This document shows positions 35,652 through 43,965 of a DNA stretch of 51,172 nucleotides, in pieces. Source of the stretch: Planctomycetota bacterium. Its GTDB lineage: Bacteria > Planctomycetota > Phycisphaerae > Phycisphaerales > UBA1924. The stretch is taken from positions 1-51,172 of the forward strand of contig JAJRXR010000078.1 of the NCBI GenBank assembly GCA_024276195.1, in the 5' to 3' direction. A model generated the notes under the pieces. The model did no database searches and had not been told where the DNA came from. It saw only the letters and a list, made by a program, of their open reading frames with translations. The position numbers and the translations under genes are program-made. Position 1 is the stretch's first letter. Each line of letters starts with the position of its first letter.

Positions 35652-37508
35652 ATGAATATCCGCATTCGATCCGCTGTCGTCGTTGTCGCCCTGTTCACGA
35701 TCACCCTGGGCGGGGCGTGCTCGCACCAGCGGGCCGAGACCGGGGAGCGAGCGTTCCGCTCGGGCGCCGAGCGTCTGGACCTCGAGCGCCGGTCCGGGCG
35801 GGTCTACATCTCGGCCCAGCCCAGCCCGGAGGCGTTGCGCGAGTTCGCCGACATGGGCGGGGCGACGGTGATCAACCTCCGGCGAGAGTCCGAGATGGAC
35901 AAGTACGTCGGCTACCACGAGGACCGTCTGGCGGCGCAGCTGGGCCTGGAGTATGTCCACGTCCCGCTCGGTGCGTCGTCGTTGAGTGACGATGATGTGC
36001 GGCGCGTTTCGGATGCGATCAGCTCGACGCAGGATCCGGTGCTGCTCCACTGCGCCTCGGGAACCCGGGCCTCGGCCCTGCTCGCGACGCACCTGGCCTC
36101 GGGCGAGGGCATGGCGCTGGGCGAGGCGATGCACGTTGCGGCTCCGCTCGGGCTCGACGGCAAGGGCTCGATGATCGACGCCGTGCTGCGTGTCATGCTC
36201 GACGAGGTGGACGAGGTTGTCAACGCCATCTCGCCTGAGCGGATCCGTGCGGATGTGGACACGCTCGCGGGCTTTGGCACTCGCCACACGCTGTCAGACA
36301 CCGAGAGCGAGACCCGCGGCATCGGCGCCGCCCGCAGATGGCTCAAACGCGAGTTCGAGACGATCGCCCGCGAGAGCGGCAGAACCGGCGCCGAGGCGAT
36401 GCGCATCTCATTCGACACCCACCGCGTCCAGGCGGACGGGCGCCGGATCTTCGAGGATGTCGATGTTGTTAACGTCGTCTGCGAGATCCCCGGCTCGATG
36501 CCCGAGGCCCGCGAGCGTCTGTACTACGTCATTGCACATTATGACTCGCGGAACCTCGACGCCAACGACAGCGAGGGGGATGCGCCCGGCGCCGACGACG
36601 ACGCCTCGGGCGTGGCGCTGTGCCTCGAACTCGCCCGCGTGCTCTCCAAGCAGCGTCTCGATGCGACGGTGGTCATCATGCCCGTCGCGGGCGAGGAGCA
36701 GGGGCTCTTCGGCTCACGCCTGCACGCCAAGGCGCTGGCCGATGCCGGAAAGAACGTCGCCGCGTGTCTGAGCAGCGATGTGGTGGGGGATCCGACAGGA
36801 CCCGGCGGGCGCGAGGCGCGGGATCAGATCCGCCTGTTCTCTGAGGGCCTACCCGCGAACCTGTTCCAGGGCGACGACGACGCGATGAAGAAGCTCGGCT
36901 CGATCCGGCGCTACGCGACGGAGAGCGACTCGCCGAGCCGACAGATCGCTCGCTACATCGACCGGGTCGCGCGGATCCACGACCTGCCCGTCAAGCCGAT
37001 GCTCGTCTTCCGCCCGGACCGATTCCTGCGCGGCGGAGACCACACCGGCTTCAACGAGGCGGGCCTGCCCGCCGTCCGCTTCTGCGAGGTCTACGAGACC
37101 TACGAGCGCCAGCACGAGAACGTCCGCACGGAAAGCGGCGTCCGCTACGGCGACGAGCCCGAGTTCGTGGACGAGGGGTACCTTGCCGATGTGACGCGCC
37201 TCAACGCCGCCTCGCTCGTGCATCTGGCCAACGCCCCCGGCTCGCCCGCGAACGTGCGTGTGCTCGTCGCCTCTCTGGCCAACGACACGACGCTTCGCTG
37301 GGACGCCCGCCCGGAGCCGGATATCGCGGGCTACGAGGTCGTCTGGCGCGAGACCACATCCCCGGTCTGGCAGCGCAGCACCGACGTGGGCAATGTCACC
37401 GAGGCGACGGTGGACCTGAGCAAGGACAACTGGGCGTTCGGGCTCCGGGCCTACGACCGGGACGGCTACCGCAGCCCCGTCTCCATCCCGCGCGCCGCTC
37501 GGGAATAA
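35652..37508 (+). CDS. Exported fusion: DUF442-like Cys phosphatase + M28 metallopeptidase + FN3-like domain
   Basis: 618 residues. A hydrophobic N-terminus ends LGGAC (possible lipobox, Cys23). Residues 45-165 match the DUF442/dual-specificity-like phosphatase fold: VYISAQPSPEALREFADMG, VINLRRESEM and P-loop HCASGTRAS (Cys134). From about 195 an M28 aminopeptidase follows, with ligands AHYDS (His296, Asp298), GADDDASG (Asp316), AGEEQG (Glu348-Glu349), LSSDVVGD and GGDHTGFNE. The last 85 residues resemble a fibronectin type III domain (LRWDARPEPDIAGYEVVWR). I know of no standard protein with this order. It probably acts in the periplasm. Confidence 0.85.
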   Translation: MNIRIRSAVVVVALFTITLGGACSHQRAETGERAFRSGAERLDLERRSGRVYISAQPSPEALREFADMGGATVINLRRESEMDKYVGYHEDRLAAQLGLEYVHVPLGASSLSDDDVRRVSDAISSTQDPVLLHCASGTRASALLATHLASGEGMALGEAMHVAAPLGLDGKGSMIDAVLRVMLDEVDEVVNAISPERIRADVDTLAGFGTRHTLSDTESETRGIGAARRWLKREFETIARESGRTGAEAMRISFDTHRVQADGRRIFEDVDVVNVVCEIPGSMPEARERLYYVIAHYDSRNLDANDSEGDAPGADDDASGVALCLELARVLSKQRLDATVVIMPVAGEEQGLFGSRLHAKALADAGKNVAACLSSDVVGDPTGPGGREARDQIRLFSEGLPANLFQGDDDAMKKLGSIRRYATESDSPSRQIARYIDRVARIHDLPVKPMLVFRPDRFLRGGDHTGFNEAGLPAVRFCEVYETYERQHENVRTESGVRYGDEPEFVDEGYLADVTRLNAASLVHLANAPGSPANVRVLVASLANDTTLRWDARPEPDIAGYEVVWRETTSPVWQRSTDVGNVTEATVDLSKDNWAFGLRAYDRDGYRSPVSIPRAARE

Positions 37509-37516
37509 CACGGCTT

Positions 37517-37542
37517 GGAGGGGAGGGCTTCCAGCCCTCCCA
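37517..37542. repeat. REP-like palindromic repeat, family C, copy 1; possible terminator
   Basis: GGGAGGGCT-TCC-AGCCCTCCC stem (37521-37541), nine bases after the stop of the fusion gene and followed by ATTTTC, so it may also terminate transcription. A 26-base inverted copy lies at 37576-37601. Confidence 0.8.
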
Positions 37543-37575
37543 TTTTCACTCTCGCGAGCGGTTGCGCCTCGCTTG

Positions 37576-37601
37576 TGGGAGGGCTGGAAGCCCTCCCCTC
37601 C
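37576..37601. repeat. REP-like palindromic repeat, family C, copy 2 (inverted)
   Basis: Exact reverse complement of 37517-37542 with a 33-base spacer. The core GGGCTGGAAGCCC recurs at 50115-50135. Confidence 0.8.
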
Positions 37602-37635
37602 GGGGATTTGCTCGTTCAGCCCATGGGTGTCCGGA

Positions 37636-37641
37636 TAGAAT
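37636..37641 (+). promoter_or_regulatory. Possible -10 element TAGAAT before the homogentisate dioxygenase gene
   Basis: TAGAAT lies about 80 bases before the ATG at 37722. A weak GTTCAG lies 16 bases upstream. Suggestive only. Confidence 0.25.
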
Positions 37642-37721
37642 GACGCCAATACAACCCCCTCCCTCGCTGCTGCGGGCCAGCGCGCCCCAGGACCAGTGCA
37701 GGGAAGATCGAGGACGGATCG

Positions 37722-39023
37722 ATGCCGTATTACACCAAGCTCGGCAAGCTCCCGCGGACCCGCCACATCCAGTTCCGGCGTCCCGACGGCGCCCTCTACT
37801 CCGAAGAACTCTTCGGCACCGAGGGCTTCGACGGCCCAAGCTCCACCCTCTACCACATCCACCCCCCGACCCAGGTCTCCGGTTGGAAAAGCCTCTACTC
37901 CACCAAGCCCGAGTACGTCGAGCAGGGCGTCATGCGCATGCGCCACGCCAAGACCCAGCACATGAAGCCCGAGGGTGACGCCATCACCGGGCGGATCGTG
38001 CTCTACGGCAACGACGACGTCGAGATGTCCGTCTGCAATCCCGCCGAGCAGGTGGCCTACCACTACAAAAACGGGCAGGGCGACGAGTGCCTGTTCTTCC
38101 ACTACGGCTCGGGCATCGCCTACACCATGTTCGGCGCCGTCAAGTTCGCCAAAAAGGACTACCTCATCCTGCCCAAGGGCACGATCTACCGCATCGAGTT
38201 CGACGAGCGCCCGGACGACGGCTCAGACGTCGAGGCGTTCGGCGGGTACACCAAAGAAGAGATGCCATTCGGCAAGTTCGTGGGCTTCGAGACGTGCAAC
38301 GCGAGCCACTTCCTGCCCCCGCCGCGCTACATCTCGAAGAAGACGGCCCAGTTTCTCGAGCACGCGCCGTACTGCGAGCGCGACCTGCACCCACCGACGG
38401 AGCCGATGACGTTCGACGAGACGGGCGAGTTCGAGGTCCGCATCAAGGCCCGCGACCAGATCCATAGCTACATGTACCCGTACCACCCGCTCGACATCGT
38501 CGGCTGGGACGGGTGCTACTACCCGTACACGTTCAACATCGACGATTTCTGCCCGATTGTGGGCAAGGTCCACCTGCCGCCGCCGATCCACCAGACCTTC
38601 GAGGGGCACAACTTCGTCATCTGCTCGTTCTGCCCGCGGATGCTCGACTTCCACCCCGAGGCCATCGTCGTTCCGTACAACCACTCGAACATCGACTCCG
38701 ACGAAATCCTGTACTACGTCGAGGGCAACTACAAGGCCCGGCGCGGGATCGAGTCTGGCTCCATCTCGCTCCACCCCCAGGGCATCCCGCACGGCCCGCA
38801 CCCGGGCACGGTCGAGGCCTCGCTCGGCGCCAAGTTCACCAACGAGCTGGCGGTCATGTGTGACACCTTCCGCCCGATGTTCCCGACGAAGGCCGCGCTC
38901 GGAATCGACGACGTTGAGTACCCCGAATCCTGGCGCCAGGACCACTTCGCCCCGGGCGAGGACCGGTCCGCCTCGACCAATGAAAACGGGCAGTCCACCA
39001 AGGGCGCCAACACCTGGGATTGA
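37722..39023 (+). CDS. hmgA: Homogentisate 1,2-dioxygenase (bacterial short form)
   Basis: 433 residues from ATG 37722. A cupin-type iron enzyme that opens the ring of homogentisate to maleylacetoacetate in tyrosine and phenylalanine breakdown. The N-terminus (MPYYTKLGKLPRTRHIQFR), FGGYTKEEMPFG-like region and the iron-site segment NHSNIDSDEILYYVEGNY, then SISLHPQGIPHGPHPG, fit the family. No other tyrosine-catabolic gene is visible nearby, so the upstream and downstream steps must be encoded elsewhere. Cytoplasmic, single gene by spacing. Confidence 0.88.
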   Translation: MPYYTKLGKLPRTRHIQFRRPDGALYSEELFGTEGFDGPSSTLYHIHPPTQVSGWKSLYSTKPEYVEQGVMRMRHAKTQHMKPEGDAITGRIVLYGNDDVEMSVCNPAEQVAYHYKNGQGDECLFFHYGSGIAYTMFGAVKFAKKDYLILPKGTIYRIEFDERPDDGSDVEAFGGYTKEEMPFGKFVGFETCNASHFLPPPRYISKKTAQFLEHAPYCERDLHPPTEPMTFDETGEFEVRIKARDQIHSYMYPYHPLDIVGWDGCYYPYTFNIDDFCPIVGKVHLPPPIHQTFEGHNFVICSFCPRMLDFHPEAIVVPYNHSNIDSDEILYYVEGNYKARRGIESGSISLHPQGIPHGPHPGTVEASLGAKFTNELAVMCDTFRPMFPTKAALGIDDVEYPESWRQDHFAPGEDRSASTNENGQSTKGANTWD

Positions 39024-39059
39024 CCTTTTTGCACGCCCTAGAAACCCACGGAGCTTGAG

Positions 39060-40109
39060 ATGTTGAAGCGCGCCGCAGTTGTATTCGTTCTCGCATTGTC
39101 CGCGTGCGCCGTCGGGGCGCCCGAGGTAGTCGCCAGCGCCCCATTGACCGATGTTGATGTTCCGTCAACGGGCGCCTTGGCCAATGTCACATTCTCGGGC
39201 GTGAATACTCCGGTCACGGGCGTTGCGCTCTCCGGGCAGTTCGTCTCCGTCGTCGCGGACAACGGCGGGGGCACATACCCGTGGTCCGTCGAGTTCTCCG
39301 CCAGCGCGACGGCCCCGGGCGGGCAGGTCGCGTCCTCGCCCAGCCCCTGGTTCGGCGAGATCTCGATCGCCAGCTACCCGCTGAGCGATGGCTTCACGGG
39401 CCTGCCCGGTGTGGACGCCAACGGCGAGTGGTCGCTCGCGTTCGGCTCTGGCGCGCCGGCGCCCTTCGTCGCGGGCCTGCGCGATGTCCAGGTTCACCTG
39501 CTCGCCGACGGGCCGGACATCACCTACCAGTACACCGAGAGCACGGGCCAGGGCAACAGCTGGAACCGCCCGTTCTCAATCGTCGGCGTCTCGGGCCTTG
39601 GTCCCGTTGACTACCACGCGCTGAGCTTTACCGTCTCCCGCTCGGGCCTGTACGACTTCACCAGCGTCCTCGCCTCGGGCGACGACCACTTCACCATCCT
39701 CTACATGGGCGCCTTCGACGACACGCTCCCGATCACCAACATCCACGAGTACGGGCTCGGTAACGGATTCTCACCTTTCGGCGTGCCCGAGGGGACCAGC
39801 GCCTTCGCCCAGGTGCTCTTCGCGGGCGAGACCTACATCTGGGTCACGAGCCAGTGGGCCAGCTTCCGCCCCAACGGGCTGTTCACCAACACCATCGTCG
39901 GGCCTGGAGAGGTGCTCGTCGCGGGCGGCGGGTGCTCGCCGGCGGATCTGGCCGAGCCGTTCGGGTCGCTGGATTTCTCCGATGTCGCCGCGTTCCTGGG
40001 CGCCTTCGGGGCGATGGAGCCCGCTGCGGATCTGGCGGCGCCGATCGGGTCGTTTGACTTCTCCGATGTCGCCGCATTCCTCGCGGCCTTCGGCGCGGGG
40101 TGCCCATAG
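39060..40109 (+). CDS. Secreted protein with GC-type dockerin
   Basis: 349 residues from ATG 39060 with GGAG upstream. The signal peptide is AAVVFVLALSACAVGA. The first domain (about 30-150; ITGVALSGQF-like strands, ANGEWSLAFGSGAPAPF) recalls a proprotein-convertase P-domain. The second (about 155-285; LSFTVSRSGLYDFTSVLASG, TYIWVTSQWASF) is another beta-sandwich. The C-terminal dockerin starts CSPADLAEPFGSLDFSDVAA and ends AFGAGCP. Its two halves are nearly identical (SLDFSDVAAFL / SFDFSDVAAFL), the clearest example in the window. Function unknown. Confidence 0.85.
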   Translation: MLKRAAVVFVLALSACAVGAPEVVASAPLTDVDVPSTGALANVTFSGVNTPVTGVALSGQFVSVVADNGGGTYPWSVEFSASATAPGGQVASSPSPWFGEISIASYPLSDGFTGLPGVDANGEWSLAFGSGAPAPFVAGLRDVQVHLLADGPDITYQYTESTGQGNSWNRPFSIVGVSGLGPVDYHALSFTVSRSGLYDFTSVLASGDDHFTILYMGAFDDTLPITNIHEYGLGNGFSPFGVPEGTSAFAQVLFAGETYIWVTSQWASFRPNGLFTNTIVGPGEVLVAGGGCSPADLAEPFGSLDFSDVAAFLGAFGAMEPAADLAAPIGSFDFSDVAAFLAAFGAGCP

Positions 40110-40174
40110 AGCGTGTTGAACACCGGCGCTGCGCTCATTACGAGCCAACGACACCGAGTCTGAGGCGTGCAAGC

Positions 40175-40534
40175 TCAGTTGAGCCAGATCCAGGCGAGCG
40201 CGCCCCAGGCGATGAGATGGATCGCGATGATGAGCCAGAGGACGGTCCGGTAGGGGCGTTTGCTGGACTTGTGCCTGAGCAGGCGCATCGCCAGGAGGGC
40301 GCCGGGCCAGCCGCACGCGAGTTCTAGGGCGTGGAGGGTGCGCTCGGGCACACGCCTGCGCCCGCGTCTGGCGGCGCGTTTGTCGCTCGCGAACACGATG
40401 AACGTCACCACGCTGAGCACGGCGTACACACTGGCGATGAGCGAGAGCGTGAGCACGGGCGAGCCTATCCCCAAAGTCGCGCCCGGGCGGGCGCGGGTGA
40501 AACGCGGGGCGCCTGAATCGGTAAGACTCTCCAT
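40175..40534 (-). CDS. DUF1294 membrane protein
   Basis: 119 residues from ATG 40534; a GTG near residue 27 could be the true start. Two to three hydrophobic helices (about 27-50, 75-88 and 97-116) surround the family signature SDKRAARRGRRRVPERTLH, then GWPGALLAMRLLRHKSSKRPY. DUF1294 proteins are small inner-membrane proteins of unknown role, often fused to cold-shock domains; here it stands alone. Divergent from the beta-lactamase-like gene. Confidence 0.85.
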   Translation of the reverse strand: MESLTDSGAPRFTRARPGATLGIGSPVLTLSLIASVYAVLSVVTFIVFASDKRAARRGRRRVPERTLHALELACGWPGALLAMRLLRHKSSKRPYRTVLWLIIAIHLIAWGALAWIWLN

Positions 40535-40573
40535 ACGGCGCCCGCGATCTGCGGGCTCTCTGGAGGGGCTCGC

Positions 40574-42694
40574 ATGCTGACGCGACGTGGATGGCTGGCG
40601 CTTGGTGTCACTCTGGCCGCGATGGTGCTGGCGCGACCCGCGCCTGCCCAGGAGCTCGACATCTCCGGCGTGTGGGAGGGCGAGATCACACTCCCGGGGA
40701 CGGCCCTGCCGATCGAGGTTCTGTTCGAGCGCGAGGGCGATGGCTGGGGCGCGTCGATGACGATCGCGGTTCAGGGGCTCATCGGCAGAAAGCTGACGGG
40801 TGTCTCGCTCGATGGGCGGAGCATCGGGTTTGTGCTGCCCGGGATACCTGGCGACCCGACGTTCACGGGCGAGGTCGAGCAGGACGCCTCGCGGATGGGC
40901 GGGGCGTTTACGCAGGGGGCGCTCAACGCGACGTGGTTCCTGGAGCCGACCGGGGTTCGGGGCGAGGCGCTCGCGGCGGAGCTGGACGAGTTCGCGGAGT
41001 GGTTCGAGGGGGCGCGCCAGGCGTGGGATGTTCCCGGGGCGTCGGTGTGCGTGGTTCGTGGGGGCGAGATTATTTTCAGCCGCGGGTTTGGGCAGCGCGA
41101 CCGCGAGGGCGGGCTCGAGGCGACGGAGGACACGCTGTTCGCGATCGGCTCGTGTTCCAAGGCGTTCACCACGATGCTGCTGGCGCAGCTTGTGGAGTCT
41201 GGCGAGATCACCTGGGACGACCGGGTGCAGGAGCACCTGCCGGAGTTCGCGCTCGAAGAGCCCGAGCGCGCGTCGGCCATGACGATCCGCGATCTGGTGA
41301 CGCACCGGTCCGGGCTGCCCAGGCACGATCTGGCGTGGTACGGCAACGAGGGGGCGTCGCGCGACGAGCTGCTCGCGATGATGGCGCGCCACAAGGCCAC
41401 GGCGGGGCTGCGCTCCGTGTGGCAGTACAACAACCTGATGTTCATGGTCGCGGGGATGGTCGTCGAGCGTGTGACGGGCGAGAGCTGGGAGAGCAACGTC
41501 CAGAGCCGAATCCTGGCGCCGCTGGGGATGGACAGAAGCACCATGAGTATCGGGGCGCTCACCGCCGACGCGGACCACGCCAGGGCCTACTTCGAGGTCG
41601 ATGACGAGGTACGCCTGATCGACTACCGCCCGATCACGGCGGTGGGGCCGGCGGGGTCGATCAACTCGTCGGCCACTGAGATGGGTGCGTGGCTGATCGC
41701 GCAGCTCGGCGCGAGCGGCGCCAACGGAGAGCAGATCATCGGAGATTCCGGGCTCACCGAGATGCACAAAGCGCAGATGATTATGTCCAGCGCCGACGCC
41801 GGCGGGCTCATCACCTCGCTCGGGTACGGGCTCGGGTGGATGGTCGATATCTACCGAGGGAACCTGCGCGTTAGCCACGGCGGGGGCATCGACGGCTTCA
41901 GCTCGCTCGTGACGCTCATCCCGGGCGAACAGCTCGGCATTGTGATCCTGACCAACTCAAACTCGGGCTTGCCCGGGGTCGCGATGCAGCACGTGCTCGA
42001 TCGCATGCTCGGGCTCGAAGAGCAGGACTGGAGCGCACAAGCCCTCGCCTCGATGGCCAAGGTCAAGGATCTGCAGGCCAAGTCCGACGAGGCCCTGGAG
42101 GCGACCCGCGCAGGCGATGCCCCGCCCTCGCGCCCGCTCGAAGCGTTCAGCGGGCGCTACGAGCACCCGGGGTACGGCGTGATCGAGGTCGAGCTCGATG
42201 GCGACACGCTCGTCGCGCATGTCAACAAGATGGAGGCGCCGCTCGAGCACTGGCACTACGACGTCTTCCGGTTTGGCGATTCGGACGACCGGGTGCTGCG
42301 CCACCAGCTTGTTCAGTTTGTCACCGCGTTTGACGGCACGGTGCGCGGCGTGCGCTGGCAGGTGGAGCCGAGCGTTGAAGCCGTGGTCTTCGAGCGAAGG
42401 AGCGGGGTCACGCTCGATGCGAAAGCGCTGGCCGGGTATGTCGGGACGTACAGGTTCGAGATTGGGCAGGAGGTGACGCTCGAGGTGCGCGGCGAGCGTC
42501 TGGTCGCCTCGATCCCGGGCCAGCCGGTGTTCGAGCTGACCCCGGTCGAAGCGGACCTGTTCGAGATCAAGGGGATGAGCGGGTTCCGGGTGCGGTTTGA
42601 GCGGGGCGATGGCGAGAACGTTGAGACGGCGGTCTTCATGCAGCCCAACGGGGTGTTCCGGGCGGAGCGGGAGGGCGCCGTCGAGGCGCCGTGA
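40574..42694 (+). CDS. Secreted serine hydrolase of the class C beta-lactamase family
   Basis: 706 residues from ATG 40574. The signal peptide is LALGVTLAAMVLARPAPAQ. A beta-strand N-terminal region (30-135) precedes the beta-lactamase/esterase domain. Its motifs are SxxK in IGSCSKAFT (Ser193, Lys196), Tyr-Asn in YNNLMFM and HGGGIDGF replacing the KTG motif. Two DUF3471-like lipocalin-type units follow (about 515-610 and 615-700; FSGRYEHPGYGVIEVELDG and LAGYVGTYRFEIGQEVTLEV). Such proteins are peptidases or esterases; an antibiotic role is not implied. Exported, single gene. Confidence 0.9.
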   Translation: MLTRRGWLALGVTLAAMVLARPAPAQELDISGVWEGEITLPGTALPIEVLFEREGDGWGASMTIAVQGLIGRKLTGVSLDGRSIGFVLPGIPGDPTFTGEVEQDASRMGGAFTQGALNATWFLEPTGVRGEALAAELDEFAEWFEGARQAWDVPGASVCVVRGGEIIFSRGFGQRDREGGLEATEDTLFAIGSCSKAFTTMLLAQLVESGEITWDDRVQEHLPEFALEEPERASAMTIRDLVTHRSGLPRHDLAWYGNEGASRDELLAMMARHKATAGLRSVWQYNNLMFMVAGMVVERVTGESWESNVQSRILAPLGMDRSTMSIGALTADADHARAYFEVDDEVRLIDYRPITAVGPAGSINSSATEMGAWLIAQLGASGANGEQIIGDSGLTEMHKAQMIMSSADAGGLITSLGYGLGWMVDIYRGNLRVSHGGGIDGFSSLVTLIPGEQLGIVILTNSNSGLPGVAMQHVLDRMLGLEEQDWSAQALASMAKVKDLQAKSDEALEATRAGDAPPSRPLEAFSGRYEHPGYGVIEVELDGDTLVAHVNKMEAPLEHWHYDVFRFGDSDDRVLRHQLVQFVTAFDGTVRGVRWQVEPSVEAVVFERRSGVTLDAKALAGYVGTYRFEIGQEVTLEVRGERLVASIPGQPVFELTPVEADLFEIKGMSGFRVRFERGDGENVETAVFMQPNGVFRAEREGAVEAP

Positions 42695-42761
42695 ATCGCA
42701 CCCTACAGTTGGGCGAGCGACACCGAGCCCCCGTTGTGCGGGCGGCGATTGAGCGAGACCC

Positions 42762-43925
42762 ATGGCCACCACCCTCGGGACGGCGACGAGCGAGTTCGAG
42801 AAGAAAGACCGCGTCAGCGATCTGGACCACCGCCCGCGCGTCCTGCTCGGCAAGATGGGCCTCGACGGGCACGACCGCGGCGTCAAGGTGATCGCGCGGG
42901 CGCTGCGCGACTCGGGCGTGCATGTGATCTACTCCGGGCTGTGGCAGACGCCCAAAAGCCTGGCGGTCTCTGCTCGGGACGAGGACGTGGACGTCATCGC
43001 CGCGAGCATGATGAGCAACTCGCACCTCTCGCTCGGGCCGAGGCTCATCGAGCAACTGACAAAGGTCGGGCGCCCGGATATCCCGGTGCAGATGGGCGGG
43101 ATCTTGCCGCAGGAAGACATTCCCAAGCTGCTCGCAGCGGGGGTCAGCCGGTGTTTCACGACCGGGACCGGGCTGCTGGATGTCGTCGAGGCGGTCCGCG
43201 ATGTGACGCGGGCGTACATGAGCGAGATCGAGGGCGACAACGCCACGGCGCAGCTGGCGCGTGATATCTCGATGGCGCACGAGGGCAAGGCGGTCCGCGC
43301 TGGCGCCGCGCGGCGCAAGCCCACGCGGGTGATCGGGATCACCGGTTCGCCCGGCGCCGGCAAGAGCACGCTGGTGGCCCAGCTCGTCGGCGAATACACA
43401 CGGCGCAGCGAGGCGGACCCGGCGTCCGGGCTCGGGCGGTGCGCCGTCATCGCCTTCGACCCCATGAGCCCCATCACGGGCGGGGCGCTCCTCGGCGACC
43501 GCCTCCGCGTGGACTTCAACTCCCTCGGTGAAAGGGTTTTCTACCGCTCGCTGGCGATCGGCGGCGAAGATTATTCTTCGCTCGGTGAGATCATCGGGTT
43601 GATCGGCGGAACGCACGAGGGCGCTGATACGTTCGAGACGGTGTTTGTCGAGACCGTCGGCGCCGGCCAGAACGAGACAAAGATCCGCGAGCACGTGGAC
43701 CAGACGGCGGTGGTGCTCACCCCCGGGATGGGCGACGCGGTGCAGATGGACAAGGCCGGGATCCTGGAGATCGCGGACCTGTTCGTGTGCAACAAGGCCG
43801 ACAACCCGGGCGAGAACGAGCTGGTGCGCGACCTGCGAGAGGTCGCGGGCAAGCGTCCGATCGTGGAGACAGTGGCGACGCACGGCAAGGGCGTGCCGGA
43901 ACTTTTGGATGCGCTGCTGGGGTAG
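42762..43925 (+). CDS. B12-binding domain fused to MeaB-type GTPase
   Basis: 387 residues. Residues 20-150 form a cobalamin-binding domain like the small subunit of methylmalonyl-CoA mutase, with LLGKMGLDGHDRG (His37 lower ligand), ASMMSNSHL and GGILPQED. Residues 185-387 are a G3E GTPase of the MeaB/ArgK family: Walker A GSPGAGKST (Lys201), ETVGAGQNE and NKAD. This is the N-terminal half of IcmF (B12-GTPase) without the mutase catalytic domain. It probably loads or protects cobalamin for a separate mutase large subunit, which is not in the window. Confidence 0.9.
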   Translation: MATTLGTATSEFEKKDRVSDLDHRPRVLLGKMGLDGHDRGVKVIARALRDSGVHVIYSGLWQTPKSLAVSARDEDVDVIAASMMSNSHLSLGPRLIEQLTKVGRPDIPVQMGGILPQEDIPKLLAAGVSRCFTTGTGLLDVVEAVRDVTRAYMSEIEGDNATAQLARDISMAHEGKAVRAGAARRKPTRVIGITGSPGAGKSTLVAQLVGEYTRRSEADPASGLGRCAVIAFDPMSPITGGALLGDRLRVDFNSLGERVFYRSLAIGGEDYSSLGEIIGLIGGTHEGADTFETVFVETVGAGQNETKIREHVDQTAVVLTPGMGDAVQMDKAGILEIADLFVCNKADNPGENELVRDLREVAGKRPIVETVATHGKGVPELLDALLG

Positions 43926-43931
43926 GGGGGG

Positions 43932-43955
43932 CACTGACCTGAAGACAGGTCAGTG
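43932..43955. repeat. REP-like palindrome between convergent genes; possible bidirectional terminator
   Basis: CACTGACCTG-AAGA-CAGGTCAGTG, a perfect 10-bp stem, lies just after the B12/GTPase stop and before the end of the convergent gene. It is flanked by G-runs and GTGGCACGGG, so it shares its edge with family A repeats. Confidence 0.7.
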
Positions 43956-43965
43956 GCACGGGTGC

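Noticed and set aside
38650-38720. Altered iron-ligand spacing (NHSNIDSDE) in homogentisate dioxygenase
   Set aside because: The spacing fits the shorter bacterial form of the enzyme as I know it, so it is probably not a defect.
40574-42694. Antibiotic-resistance beta-lactamase
   Set aside because: The architecture (SxxK esterase domain plus DUF3471-like tails, HGGG in place of KTG) is that of broad serine hydrolases and peptidases, not a dedicated AmpC.
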